Source: Allolobophora icterica
Lineage: Eukaryota; Annelida; Clitellata; Crassiclitellata; Lumbricidae
DNA length: 64,000 bases
Direction of reading: 5' to 3'
NCBI GenBank assembly: GCA_963556255.1
Contig: OY744605.1
Location: 9,098,373-9,162,372 of the forward strand
A program made the position numbers and the translations under genes. Below the pieces are notes generated by a model. That model saw nothing but the letters and a program-made list of their open reading frames with translations, had not been told where the DNA came from and did not search any database. Positions 38,376 to 48,567 of this stretch are shown here, one piece after another (position 1 is the first letter of the stretch; each line of letters starts with the position of its first letter).

Positions 38376-39002
38376 CTGTTTGATGACAGGAAATTGCATA
38401 AATTTAAATAATTTAAAATAAATTGAAATGAATTGCACTAAATTGAAATAAATTGAAATGAATCGCATTGATTTGATTTGAATTTAATTGAATTAAACTA
38501 GGTTGAGCTGACAGCGAATTGAAATTGGTTGCTTCACCTCCGCAGCCATGCCAACACGGCCGGAGTGGGTACGCTGCCCACAAACTCTCTGTGGGATGAT
38601 CGGACGCCTACAGATAGGACTGGCCTTGAGCTTGACCTTAACCTTGACCTCGATAACGGTTAGAGCGATGGTAGGCCCTCAAATGCCGAAGCTTCATACC
38701 TATGGTTGGCTCTCAGGCTTTCTTAAAGGGACTGCTCTTCTTCATCTTCTTCTGAGTCAGAATTAAGTCAGAACTCAGCAGACAAGATCAGACCGGACCA
38801 GAAACAGAGAGGTTCAAATTCGATCTGCTACGATCAAGTCCAGCCGAACTGTCAGCCGCCTACCTGTGAAAAACGCAGCCATGTCCCAAGCCTGGAGAAA
38901 GGGAAGGGTGACCTCAACGACTCTGCCAGCCGAAAGATGTCGTTAAACAATGGAAAGAACTACTGCCTACCTGTGGAAGACCCTACCCGTGGAAGACCCT
39001 AC
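38376..39002. other. Channel intron with low-complexity pieces
   Basis: AAATTGAAAT-type runs (38400-38480), a dispersed-repeat unit in inverse orientation (38885-38950) and the 16-bp triplication at 38966-39013. Open frames are short and unsupported. Confidence 0.5.
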
Positions 39003-39225
39003 CTGTGGAAGACACCCTGGATGGTTTGCGAGACGAGACTTGATTGAAGAGTTCGTCTGGAACGGAAGGGAGTGCTGGTGGCAGTGCAGGATGCGGGACT
39101 GGGTTTGCATACTCTGGGGACAGTTCGACAATCGATGATGATCGATCATCGTCGCATGATATGTCGATTGTGGATCCGGATCGATGCCTGGCCGCAGTGA
39201 TCATCCGACGAATCGATTTCTTTAT
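39003..39225 (-). CDS. ERG-type K+ channel, cytoplasmic tail exon 1
   Basis: 223 nt, phase 0 to 1. It starts IKKSIRRMITAARHRSGS and continues with a Ser/Asp stretch (SCDDDRSSSIVELSP) and a Pro-rich run (PHPALPPALPSVPDE). There is no family signature; assignment rests on strand, clean open frame, splice sites and phase fit to both neighbours. Two oddities concern splicing. The acceptor CCTCAG|ATAAAG is inside the first unit of a 68-bp tandem repeat. The donor lies in a 16-bp sequence present three times (38966-39013), giving three possible GT donors; only the one at 39003 keeps frame with the next exon. Confidence 0.75.
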
Positions 39226-39585
39226 CTGAGGTACGGTCTGGAAACAGGAATCTATGGGAGAGACAGATCAACGACAAATGTATCAATCTATTAATCTGAA
39301 GTGAGATCTGAAAACAAGAGTCTATCACAAACAGATTAAAGACAAATGTATCAATCTATTAATCTGAAGTAAGATCTGGAAATAAGAGTCTATGGGAAAC
39401 AGATTAAAGACAAATGTATCGATCTGTTAATCTGAAGTAAGATCTGGAAATAAGAGAGTAGGGGAAACAGATTAAAGACAAATGTATCGATCTATTGACC
39501 TAAAGAATGATCTGGAAACATCAGTCTATCGGCGAAAAAGAGAACACTACAATGGATCGATTTCTTGATCTGATGTGAGATATGA
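39216..39585. repeat. 68-bp tandem repeat over a splice acceptor
   Basis: Units start near 39224, 39294, 39362, 39430, 39498 and 39566, containing ATCTGAAGTAAGATCTGG and GACAAATGTATCGATCTATT. The first unit includes the acceptor and first bases of channel tail exon 39003-39225; in sense, later units carry CTTCAG at the equivalent place. Confidence 0.9.
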
Positions 39586-40129
39586 ATACAATGGCACTGC
39601 AGCTGTTTAGTCAAAAGTGTAAACGTCGCATTCCGGGAATAATCTGGTTTACCTTTGTGAATGCACTCCTCCGGGAAATAGGATTTTCGACGTCGCAGTT
39701 TGATGAACTCCATCATTGCTGTATTCCCTTTGCAAGCATTGGTCGAAGCTTCCTGGCAAACAACATGTCATACGACAAGCAAAGTTATAAACAGGTAAGG
39801 TATCATAGGTAAGGCAACAACAGGTGAGGTATTATTGATAAGGCACCAATAGGTAAAGCATCGCAGACCAGGTAAAACAAGTAAGATCACAACAGGTAAG
39901 GTAGCAACACATAAACAGTAACACATAAAAATTTACCGAATGAAAGAAAGTTTGCTTGATGGCGTCATCGATGTATCAAAGTGACCTTGACCATGACCGT
40001 TTAAGGCGAAGATAACCCCGAATGGCCCGAATGGCAAAAACAATATCCGAAATAAATTCTACATACCGAAATCAGTGACATTAGAGGTATTACACTTGCA
40101 TATACTCTAAAAAAACAAAAAGGTAAATT

Positions 40130-40470
40130 TTCCAATATGGTCGATGGCGGCCATATTGGATTTGATCATATTCGGGGTGTTCTCGTGGTCCGATTTTGTG
40201 CGATTTTGAATATGTTATTCAGCAATGGTTCCTCAGCAGAAAACCGTTTAAAAGCTTCTCAAGCAATTTTGCCCAGGTCTAACTGCAAGTTATTGTTATT
40301 ATTTTTGATATTTCTTACGAAACAGCCAATACGCCATTTTGAAATTCATTTTGTGGGTGTTTCCGTGGTCGGATTTTGACCGATTTTGGATTTGTTTTTC
40401 AGCAATGGTTTCTAACCAGGAAAACGATTAAAAAGCTTCTGAAGCAATTTTGCCGAGTTTCAACGATTAC
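40130..40470. repeat. Diverged tandem duplication, ~175 bp period
   Basis: GGTGTTCTCGTGGTCCGATTT...CAGCAATGGTT...AAAAGCTTCT at 40178-40290 recurs at 40350-40460. CCAATATGG...CCATATTGG flanks a GATGGCGG core at 40132-40160. Confidence 0.75.
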
Positions 40471-40514
40471 TAGCCAAAGGGACCTTTGTTCTTCCAAGTC
40501 GTAGTAGCATAGCA

Positions 40515-40925
40515 GTAGCTGCAATTGCAAATGAATATTTTTATAGCGCCACTTCAACAACAACAAAAGCTGTTTTAGCGACATCTTGTGGCTTCCTGTG
40601 CCGTTGACTTTCTTCAAGTCGACGCCAATGGCCTCGACTGGTCACGTGATAGGATCGCCGAGTGCAAAAAAACTCGGACGGGTTGAGCGAGTACAGAGGA
40701 AGAGCTACGGACGTCCGCTGACGTTGTACCGCCCCGCCCCCAACGGACCCTCGGCTGGGTAAACATCGTCATCAATTCTTATTCAACGCCTGAAAGATTA
40801 TGCGAGACGCCGAGGATAATGGGACAATCGCACGCCGCTCAATACGATTGTTGTCTTTCGGTTCGCAGTCGCGTCAGGTTTTATCGGATCGGGTAAGGCC
40901 CTGGCCGAGCCAAAAATAATGCAAA
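40515..40925. repeat. Repeat module F, copy 2
   Basis: Partner of 5690-6095, situated in the channel intron between the exons at 39.2 and 41.3 kb. Starts with the AATATTTTTATAGCGCCACT SINE-tail-like piece and a dispersed repeat unit. Confidence 0.85.
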
Positions 40926-40959
40926 TCCATGTCACTCGGAGACTGTACTCTGGGCTACA

Positions 40960-41215
40960 GTGCAATACAATATAATACAATACTGTTTAATGCAGTACAA
41001 TGTAATACAATATATAATAGTACGCACACAACAACACAATACAGTGCAAAAACAATAATGTAACGAAATATAATGTAATACAATACAGAACAATGCAGAA
41101 TAACACAATACAATATGATATATTACATTACCGCACAACCCATTCCAATTACGTACATTACAATGTAATAAAATGTAATACTATACTAGACAATACAATT
41201 CAAAAACCATTCAGC
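40960..41215. repeat. Degenerate ATACA/ATAAT pentamer-like repeat
   Basis: Runs of CAATACAATATAATACAAT. Similar ATACA runs precede both copies of the S6/C-linker exon (23425-23465, 51940-52000). Confidence 0.8.
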
Positions 41216-41273
41216 GTACTATAGTAGAGCACAGTACATTGCAAAGGCGAAGTGTAAATCCAAGTGTACTGAC

Positions 41274-41482
41274 TTGTTTGAGGTTAAAGGTTACACCGAA
41301 TTTCTGCAGGAAGTCCGTAGCGAATTCCGAATAGGAGTCCATGATGCTCTGGAGGTCATCGATCCGGATGCGATGCATGTCCGAGTAGGACATGGCACGG
41401 ACCGTGTAGCCAGACTTACTGACCGTCCGACGAGGATCGAAGTAGGACTTCTTCAGGTCCTCGCCAAATACATCGTCTTTTC
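41274..41482 (-). CDS. ERG-type K+ channel, cNBHD exon 2
   Basis: 209 nt, phase 1 to 0. Acceptor CGTGTCCAG|GAAAAG, donor AAACAA|GTCAGT (a weak donor). It encodes GKDDVFGED, then SGYTVRAMSYSDMHRIRIDD and a final helix ending FGVTFNLKQ, which matches the end of the ERG cNBHD. In sense orientation the intron just upstream is a polypyrimidine tract of roughly 550 nt (41555-42110). The same GTCAGT donor type recurs at the exon ending at 38012. Confidence 0.92.
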
Positions 41483-41554
41483 CTGGACACGAGCAGTTAC
41501 AGGCAAGGAAGGTAAAGGAAGGTACGTTAAGGTATGGTGTGGTATGGGAAGACA

Positions 41555-42110
41555 ATTTTAGGTATGGCAGAGCATGGTGGGGTAAGGTAGAAGACGGGAA
41601 GGTAAGAGAAGAGAAGGTAAGGGAAGATAAAGAAAGGGGAGTGCAGGAAAGGGAAGATAAGGCACGGAACGAGTAGGTAAGAGAAGAGAAGGCAAGGGGA
41701 AAGAAGGTAAGGGAAGAGAACGTAAGGAATAAGAAGGTAAGGCGAAGAGAAAGTGAGAGAAAGTAAAAGAAGAGAAGGTAAGGTAATGGAAAAGAAGATA
41801 AGGGAAGAGGAGATAAGAAAAAAGAAGGTAAGCGGAGAGAATGTAAGGGAAAGGAGAAGGCAAGTTAAAATAAAGGAAGAGAAGGTAGGAGAAAAGAAGG
41901 CAACCAAAGACAAGATAAGGGAAAAGAGAAGGTAAGAGAAAGTAAAGACAGAGACGGTACGCAAAGGAAAGATAAGCGAAGAGAAGGTAAGCACAGAGAA
42001 GGGAAGCGAAGAGAAGGTACGCAAAGAGAAGGTTAGAGAAGAGAAGGTAAGCGAAGAAAAGATAAGGGAAGAGAAGGTAAATTAGGAGAAGGCGAAGGAA
42101 ACAAGGTATA
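41555..42110. repeat. Polypurine minisatellite (polypyrimidine in channel sense)
   Basis: Nearly continuous purines on the plus strand in units like GAAGAGAAGGTAAGG; about 16-bp rhythm. It lies directly upstream, in sense, of the exon ending at 41482. Long frames on either strand here are low complexity. Confidence 0.9.
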
Positions 42111-42984
42111 CGCTTAGTTATAATATATGAAAGCAAAGTAAGGTGATGCGAGTGATACAAAGTAAAATGATGTAAAGGTAAGGGTATATAAGTTGAGTAA
42201 ACCTCAGTAGCTACATAGCCGGACGTCTTAGACTCTGCATTGCACCGGTGTACAGGTTCAGAGTTTAGTGACATCTTATGGCAACAAAGGCCGTTGACAC
42301 GGTAGAAATTATTTAGTAGTAGCCGTTTCAGTTTAACGACTGTGTGTGATAACAAAGGTCATTAGTGTCGCCCTCCTTCTTCATCCAATCTTTAGACTGG
42401 CACTAAAGCACGAACGTGCAGTGCCGGAGTTAATTATTTGGGACGGTTCTCAGCGTCCGTTTACTGTTTTAGTATGGTCTTGAATTATCTACGAACCAAT
42501 CCCGCATCGCGTTTTACCTACGTATATATAGCACTGATGGATAACGTTTTGAAGGTGTCTAATATTAGCGATTTCACAAACAATGTGCATGTTAAATGAA
42601 ACGGGTAGTTTACGGTGTTACTGTTTTAAACTCAGCACACATGAACATAAATTTCATTATTTAATATTTTTGACAAGAATGCATTATATTGCATAAACTA
42701 TAGCCTATGTAAACCAAAGTGCGGAATAAGCAGTTGGTATACATAGCAGAAAAATATACTTAGGCTACTATAGTTCCCTTATTTCCAAACATACTGTAAT
42801 ATTATTTAATAGTTACTTTAATACATAAACCAAACTATATTTGATACCAAAGGACTAACTGTCGAAGGATAGTAAAATAGATAAGCTTACTCCATGATCA
42901 ATGTGTAAGACATGTAATTTGCTACCATAAGAATATATTGAACATATTTAAGAATCAACAGTTGCAAAGAAGTGGTCATATACG

Positions 42985-43157
42985 CAGGGGCGTCTACACC
43001 ATAGAAACCTTGGAGCAACTGCTCCATCCGAGAAATAGGGGGGGGGGGAGATTTGTCAGTGTGTGTACCACCATTTTAGGGGGGAAGGAACGCGGAGGGG
43101 GAAGAAGAGGGGGAAAAGGGACGTTGCTCCAATGACTTAGGGGGATAGACGCCCCTG
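42985..43157. mobile_element. hAT-like MITE, 173 bp
   Basis: Perfect 12-bp terminal inverted repeats CAGGGGCGTCTA / TAGACGCCCCTG flanked by an exact 8-bp duplication CATATACG (42977-42984 and 43158-43165). CAGGGGCG ends and 8-bp duplications are diagnostic of the hAT superfamily. The interior has a run of 12 G and no coding capacity. It is inserted within LINE copy 3. Confidence 0.92.
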
Positions 43158-43376
43158 CATATACGTGCTTCAGTAACCAATTTGTAATACAGATCACTAT
43201 GGCTAAGGCAAGAGATTCTTATAATATTATGTGAATCATAACAATTACCATAATAATATTAGCCCATACACATCCTTTTGAAATATATTTGCCGTTGAAA
43301 GATTTTCATGTTATTGATCATTATTTCTTAACAACTTAGATATATCTTCTTTTACATTTAAGTAGGGAGTGATGGG

Positions 43377-44450
43377 GGTAAACGGACACTTACCCCCTGG
43401 ACATATTCCCCCCGGACATATTCCCCCCGGACAGTTACCCCCCGGACAATTTCCCCCCATACTAGGACATTTCCCCCCTCAGTGCAACATACACAGAGCT
43501 TTCTGTTTTAATAATCAAAACATACATACATACAAACGTACATACATAAATGTATACATGTATACATACATGCATACATACATACATGCATACATAGTTA
43601 CATACATACGTACATACATACATACATACATACATGTACACAAGTATACATGCATGCATACATATATACATACATGCATTCATACATGTATACATACATG
43701 CATACATACATAGATGAATATGGCATATGCATGCATGCATGCATACATACCTACATACCTACATACATATATACACGTATGTATGTATGCATGTATGCAT
43801 ATTTGCATGCATGCATGCATACTTGCATGCATGCATGCATACATACATACATGCACGCATACATGCATTCATACATGCATACATACATTCATGCATGCAT
43901 ACATGCATAGAAAGTCATACATGCATACATACTTCTTCTTCTTCTTTTCCTTCAGGCTCGAATTAATCCCTCTTTGGAGAGGGGTCAGCCACTCGGATCC
44001 TTCTCTTCCACTTGTTTCTTTCTTGAGCATCTTCTTTCTTCAGTTTTAGGAGTTTTAGGTCTTGTTGTATCGTGTCTTCCCATCTCTTCCTCTGTCGTCC
44101 CCGGCTGCGGCGTCCGTATACCTCTGCATTCATGATTCTTTTCACACAACTATCATCCTCTTTTCTCATTACATGTCCATACCACCTCAGCCTGGTCTCT
44201 CGTACTTTGTCAGTTATACATGCCACCCCGAGCTTCTTTCTGATGTCCACATTTCTTTTCCTGTCCTTCAGTGAGATCCCAAGTATCCATCGTAGCATGG
44301 ATATGCATACATACATAAATCCACAAAGGGGGAATTTGTCCGGGGGGGAATGACCTAGTGAAATTCGGGGGGAAAGTGTCCGGGGGGGTAACTGTCCGGG
44401 GGGAATATGTCCGGGGGGAAACTGTTCAGGGGGGTAACTGTCCGGCATTC
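43377..44450. mobile_element. Foldback/MULE-like element carrying a LINE fragment
   Basis: Flanked by an exact 9-bp duplication AGTGATGGG (43368-43376, 44451-44459). Both ends hold about 100 bp made of iterated 16-17 bp units CCGGACA-N-TTCCCCC, in inverted orientation (43385-43480 and 44328-44445), the build of foldback or Mutator-like elements, which are also known for 9-10 bp duplications. The interior holds an ATAC/ATGC-type repeat (43518-43935) and a fragment of another LINE (43950-44300). The frame across the right end is low complexity (PPGHIPPGQLPP) and not a gene. Confidence 0.82.
43950..44300 (-). mobile_element. LINE reverse-transcriptase C-terminal fragment inside the foldback element
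   Basis: Minus-strand frame reads RWILGISLKDRKRN, VACITDKVRETRLRWYGHVM and SRGRQRKRWEDTIQQDL. The LRWYGHV-R and RGRQRKRW motifs are typical of the C-terminal end of RTE-like and related non-LTR retrotransposon proteins. Only about 110 residues remain, with no RT catalytic part. It was probably captured by, or inserted into, the foldback element. Confidence 0.75.
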
Positions 44451-44859
44451 AGTGATGGGTAGTCTTTTCCACCTGACAGGTATCGCATTAACCATTAAAA
44501 AACCTTTCTATAATAAATACTTAGTATTTGCTAGTCCCAGACGAGATCTAGACATTTCGAGTTGCATATGATAATAGATGGTACAGAAGACGGTAAGCTT
44601 TGCTGAAGCGTTTAAATATAAAGTCAGATAAATTTGTAAAAAAGGTATGTATGTATATTCGTTTATTGGGTAAACTGGTTGTAATACCGAAACCAGGAAC
44701 AACAAAATTAAGAAAAGAAAAGGGAAATGAACATTCAATCGGATCAACAAAGGGCAATGCTCGGAACTATCGCCGGTGTGTAGCAAAAAATCATGGTTTC
44801 GTGTGTTCTCATCGTTTTTCAACAGAGTGGTACATTGTATAAGGGCTGTAGAATGCGTA

Positions 44860-44861
<2 letters not shown>

Positions 44862-44922
<61 letters not shown>
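44862..44922. repeat. (TA)n microsatellite
   Basis: About 30 TA units at the truncated 5' end of the L2/CR1-like fragment. Confidence 0.97.
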
Positions 44923-44925
<3 letters not shown>

Positions 44926-44926
<1 letters not shown>

Positions 44927-45607
44927 AATATTAAAGCACTGGGACCGCAGATCTGGAATTCTATTCCACTACATATTAAAACAGCACAAAGTAGGAGACA
45001 GTTTAGGATTCTTTTGAAGGAGTTTCTCTTAGCAACATTTTCTAGTGCAGCGACTTAATCTAGTAGGCCTACAGTAAAAAATGTATCTGGGTCTGGTTGG
45101 GGGGCACCCAGCGCCCGATAGTTAAGACTAGTTAAGTATAGTTAGGGGTAACTAGCGCATCTTTATCCTAATCAACTTCAGTCAATACATATAAGATGTG
45201 CAAAACTTTCAGTTTCTTTTCTTGTTTTTGCTTAGATTTCTGTCAAAGAACCATCTACATATCTTGTACATGTCACAGCTTGGGTATCCCCGTCTAGCGG
45301 GACTTTGGTCCCTTTGGGGTCGCCCTTTGTCTCTCCTGGCAAATGTAGCTCTGTTTAAAATTAGCAAATAAAAAAAATCTCTGTCATAGAAATTTAAATG
45401 TATACTGCATCCTATTTGTTATCCTCATCATGCTTAACTGATTATTAGTACTGAGTATTCAATTGAGGTTTATTCTGGTCTTGCACAAAGTCTCCGGAGT
45501 GTATACGGATGCTCAATTAATTGAATAATTTTCTTGTTACCTGTAAATATGTTTGTTCCTGATTGTCAGTTGATACAATAAAGTTATTGATTGATTGATT
45601 GATTGAT

Positions 45608-45611
<4 letters not shown>
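44926..45611 (+). mobile_element. L2/CR1-like LINE C-terminus and 3' UTR
   Basis: The frame reads ALGPQIWNSIPLHIKTAQS, then FRILLKEFLLATFSSAAT and stop, the usual last residues of CR1/L2/Rex1-like proteins. The UTR follows and ends CAATAAAGTTATTGATTGATTGATTGA. A (TA)n tract marks both ends (44862-44922 and from 45608). It is 5'-truncated and lies antisense in the channel intron. Confidence 0.75.
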
Positions 45612-45656
<45 letters not shown>

Positions 45657-45800
45657 CATATATATATATATACTACGCATTCAATGAATATATATATATA
45701 TATATATATACATTCAACAGCCCTAATATATATATAGCTGCCAGGGCTGTTGACGTCGCCCTCTTCCTAAATATATATATTATATATATATTGTTGGATG
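45608..45800. repeat. TA-rich microsatellite cluster
   Basis: Several TA runs separated by CATACA and short unique pieces, including a piece of the dispersed repeat (GCTGCCAGGGCTGTTGACGT at 45735), then a short TGTAA pentamer run at about 45798-45830. Confidence 0.9.
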
Positions 45801-45835
45801 TAATGCAATGTAATGTAATGTAATGTAATTAGTAA

Positions 45836-46184
45836 CTTCTATTGCGCCGGTGTCTAATGCACAAGGCATCAACCGATGGATGTAAGCCTAATAAAGAGAG
45901 AAACAGCGATGTGGCCCAATTTTAATTTTTAAAAATTTATTCAGCTATTTACATGCGAAATATACCTTAAATGAAGATGCAGGGTACAAAGTCAACCAAC
46001 AACGAACAAAACCAGCAAGTCTTAAAACACTTAATGCTCCTTGTTCGAAAAAATGCGCTATTCATAATAGAAGACAAAAACAACAGCTCGATGAGCGTTA
46101 TATCTATATATAGCGTCAGATGAGAATGTCTTAAAGGTGTTTAAGATCAACGTTTTCCTATAGTAAAGCGGCCACTGTGCTCAC
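45836..46184. other. Intron sequence without a gene
   Basis: Holds a SINE-tail-like piece (TTCTATTGCGCCGGTGTCTAA near 45838, also seen at 16520 and 31136) and one TCTTAAAGGTGTTTAAG motif at 46130. Nothing else seen before the exon donor. Confidence 0.5.
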
Positions 46185-46337
46185 CTAGAATGGCCATGAC
46201 AATTTCATCGTCGACGATCTCAATGGATCCTCTAGCAATGAAGTAAATGGAGTCGAGGATGTCACCCGGGTGAATCATCGTGTCACCAGGTGGCGCATGG
46301 GTCGACTTGAACTTCAACGATAAAGCTCTCAGGCAAC
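46185..46337 (-). CDS. ERG-type K+ channel, cNBHD exon 1
   Basis: 153 nt (51 codons), phase 1 to 1. Acceptor TGCGTTCAG|GTTGCC, donor TTCTAG|GTGAGC. Encodes [20 protein letters not shown], then [20 protein letters not shown] and MAIL: the first beta strands of the cyclic-nucleotide-binding homology domain. In ERG channels this domain is known not to bind nucleotide usefully and instead contacts the PAS domain. A truncated, transposon-split copy of this exon lies at 10047-10904. Confidence 0.95.
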
Positions 46338-46824
46338 CTGAACGCACAGGTAAGCTCATCTAAAGGTAAGCTAATCAGGGAATTTCAATCCACAAGTACG
46401 ATACGCTAAACAGGGTTAGCTTAACTATACCATCGTTCTAACTAAGGTGAGCTGATATAATGAGAGCTAAGGTGAACTTAGGAAAACGAGTATAACATAA
46501 CTTATGATTAAGTAACCTAGGCAAAGTTAAATGTGAACAGTGTAGTAACTGAAAATTTAATTAATTGAAAAATGTTGAAAATATAGCAACTTGAATGATA
46601 ATTTTAACAGACAAACAGACAGATAGACAGACCGTCATCATCATCATCATCATAATCTGATTAACACTGAAAAACCACTGATTATAATCACGAAAATAGC
46701 ACTACTACCACCAACATCATTATCATTATTATCATCATCTTCTTCATCATATGGTTATAAGTTATCAATATGTAAACAGGTAGGCAGATAGACAGACAGG
46801 CAGAAACAGACAGAACGAGATAGT

Positions 46825-47099
<275 letters not shown>

Positions 47100-47100
47100 C

Positions 47101-47200
47101 CTGGACTGGCTTGTCTGAAGGCTGGGCAACTGCTGAGCAAATTATGATTTAAATGCAGACAAATATCGGCTTGAAGACAATCGGGAAAGCTTTTGAGTAC
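47101..47200 (-). CDS. ERG-type K+ channel, short C-linker exon
   Basis: 100 nt, phase 0 to 1, found by reading the minus strand for the segment missing between the neighbouring exons. Acceptor TTGACTGTAG|GTACTC, donor CCAG|GTAACT. Residues [18 protein letters not shown] and [14 protein letters not shown] match the conserved ERG block between the C-linker and cNBHD (known family pattern: [15 protein letters not shown]). Phases fit both neighbours exactly. The donor runs straight into a 240-nt CT/CTGT tract in sense orientation. No second copy of this exon was seen near the duplicated exon at 23.2 kb. Confidence 0.92.
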
Positions 47201-47979
47201 CTACAGTCAAAAACAGAATTCTATATGTTTACATTCATTCAGTTTAGTGATTACTTTTCTTAAAGGTTCTAAAATCTAATATATAATAATTTTTTAAAAT
47301 TATTTATTACATTTACTATAATGAAGATATATACTCATATAATGCTTTTGTTCTTTCTAAATCCCGATTGCTGGTTTGGTAATAGTTGATTTTTCGCTAG
47401 AAAACCCTTACTTGCGCAAATTTAAGCCAGAAAAAATAATTTGATTTCTTAAACACCACAGTTTAGGTTTCCCGCCACACAGGTGCGGAAACCTAAACCA
47501 GATCTTGCTCACTACAGTCAAACTAAAACTTTCGATTATTTTCTTCGCATTTCGGACTATTTATCTGCGTAAACTTTGTCTGAGAAAATCTTATTTGTGA
47601 ATGAATCCGCAAAATTCATAGTTTCCGAAACTCGCCTCAACCAGTATTAACCAGCTAAAATAAATTGTAATATATGTTAGGTCAGCTGGTTACGTTTTAA
47701 AGGTGTGTAATGAAAAGCAGTATTTATAGAGTTATGCGGCATCTATTGGATGCCATTGCCAATGACTTCGACCCTAATTTACGCCATATGTTGCGTGAGA
47801 TGAACTAACTGACCTAACTTAGGCTTAATCTTTAATGAATATTATATTGTCGGTAATATACATTTTAAAGTTTACAAATGTTTTGGATACATTTAAATTT
47901 GAAGAATATTCTACAGTTGCCAGTCCAAAGCCAAGTACTGAAGGAGATCGACGCTATCCATCATCGTTTTAAACGTGAA

Positions 47980-48567
47980 CTACCAACCTACCTACCTTTT
48001 AGACGTTTATAGTTAACCACTGTAAAAAAAACTAATATAATGCTACGTCAAGGGCTCAGTCAGCAACAAGATAAAGTTGATATTACATGAATAATGTTGA
48101 TCCTATTAGACACTTTTAAAACAGACATATTGGAAGAGGGTAACTTATAACCGTACGCTGGCAGTGCCAGTCCCAAACCTGGAGAAAGAAGGAGGGCGAT
48201 GCTAATCATTTGTTTTACGAAATACAGAATTGTTAAACAGAAACTAGCTATTAGCGAGGTTGTGGTTCATTTAAAGTAAGTTAAGCTCGACCTCAGCGTG
48301 ATGTCGTTGAGCGGTGAGAACTAGCAGAAATATTTTTCATTTATACAAGAAGTAACATATTTGGTATGTGGGGTTTAGTTTGAGCTCGGTCTTTACTTTT
48401 TACTGGAAATGAAAACAGACTATCGAAATTTTTTCTTTCAAACTGTCTGTTGAAGAACAACGTTTTATTAAAATCACGATGTTTAAACGTTCGTGCTAGT
48501 CTGTGTCACTGAAGAAGATAAACTGTTCTTTAGACACCTCTTTTAAGTCTTAAAAGCGTCGCATAAA
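47980..48567. repeat. Exon-3 duplication unit, right copy (part 1)
   Basis: Intron sequence matching 20985-22455; ends where LINE copy 2 begins. Part 2 is 50980-52140. 47500-47660 shares a CGATTATTTTCTTCGCATTTCGG-type stretch with 4990-5070. Confidence 0.75.

Larger units (their letters stand above)
42525..44570 (-). mobile_element. I-like LINE copy 3 (3' UTR and C-terminus) with two nested insertions
   Basis: 42525-42980, 43166-43376 and 44451-44570 align in order with 6415-7400 of LINE copy 1, including a TAGATATATCTTCTTTTACA block and the ACCTGACAGGTATC block that encodes the CDTCQ motif region. The copy is old and diverged. It is interrupted by a 173-bp hAT-like MITE (42985-43157) and by a 1074-bp foldback element (43377-44450). 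It lies in the channel intron between 41.5 and 46.2 kb. Confidence 0.75.

Noticed and set aside
41527..42355. Frames of 165 and 265 codons on the minus strand
   Set aside because: Low-complexity Leu/Phe/Ser/Pro translation of the polypyrimidine tract; no domain.
43377..43500. CRISPR-like array of spaced CCGGACA repeats
   Set aside because: Units are contiguous and degenerate, mirrored at the other end as inverted arms; the genome is eukaryotic.
43369..44049. Frames rich in HTYIHTCMHA and CMYVCMYV
   Set aside because: Translations of the ATAC/ATGC repeat inside the foldback element.
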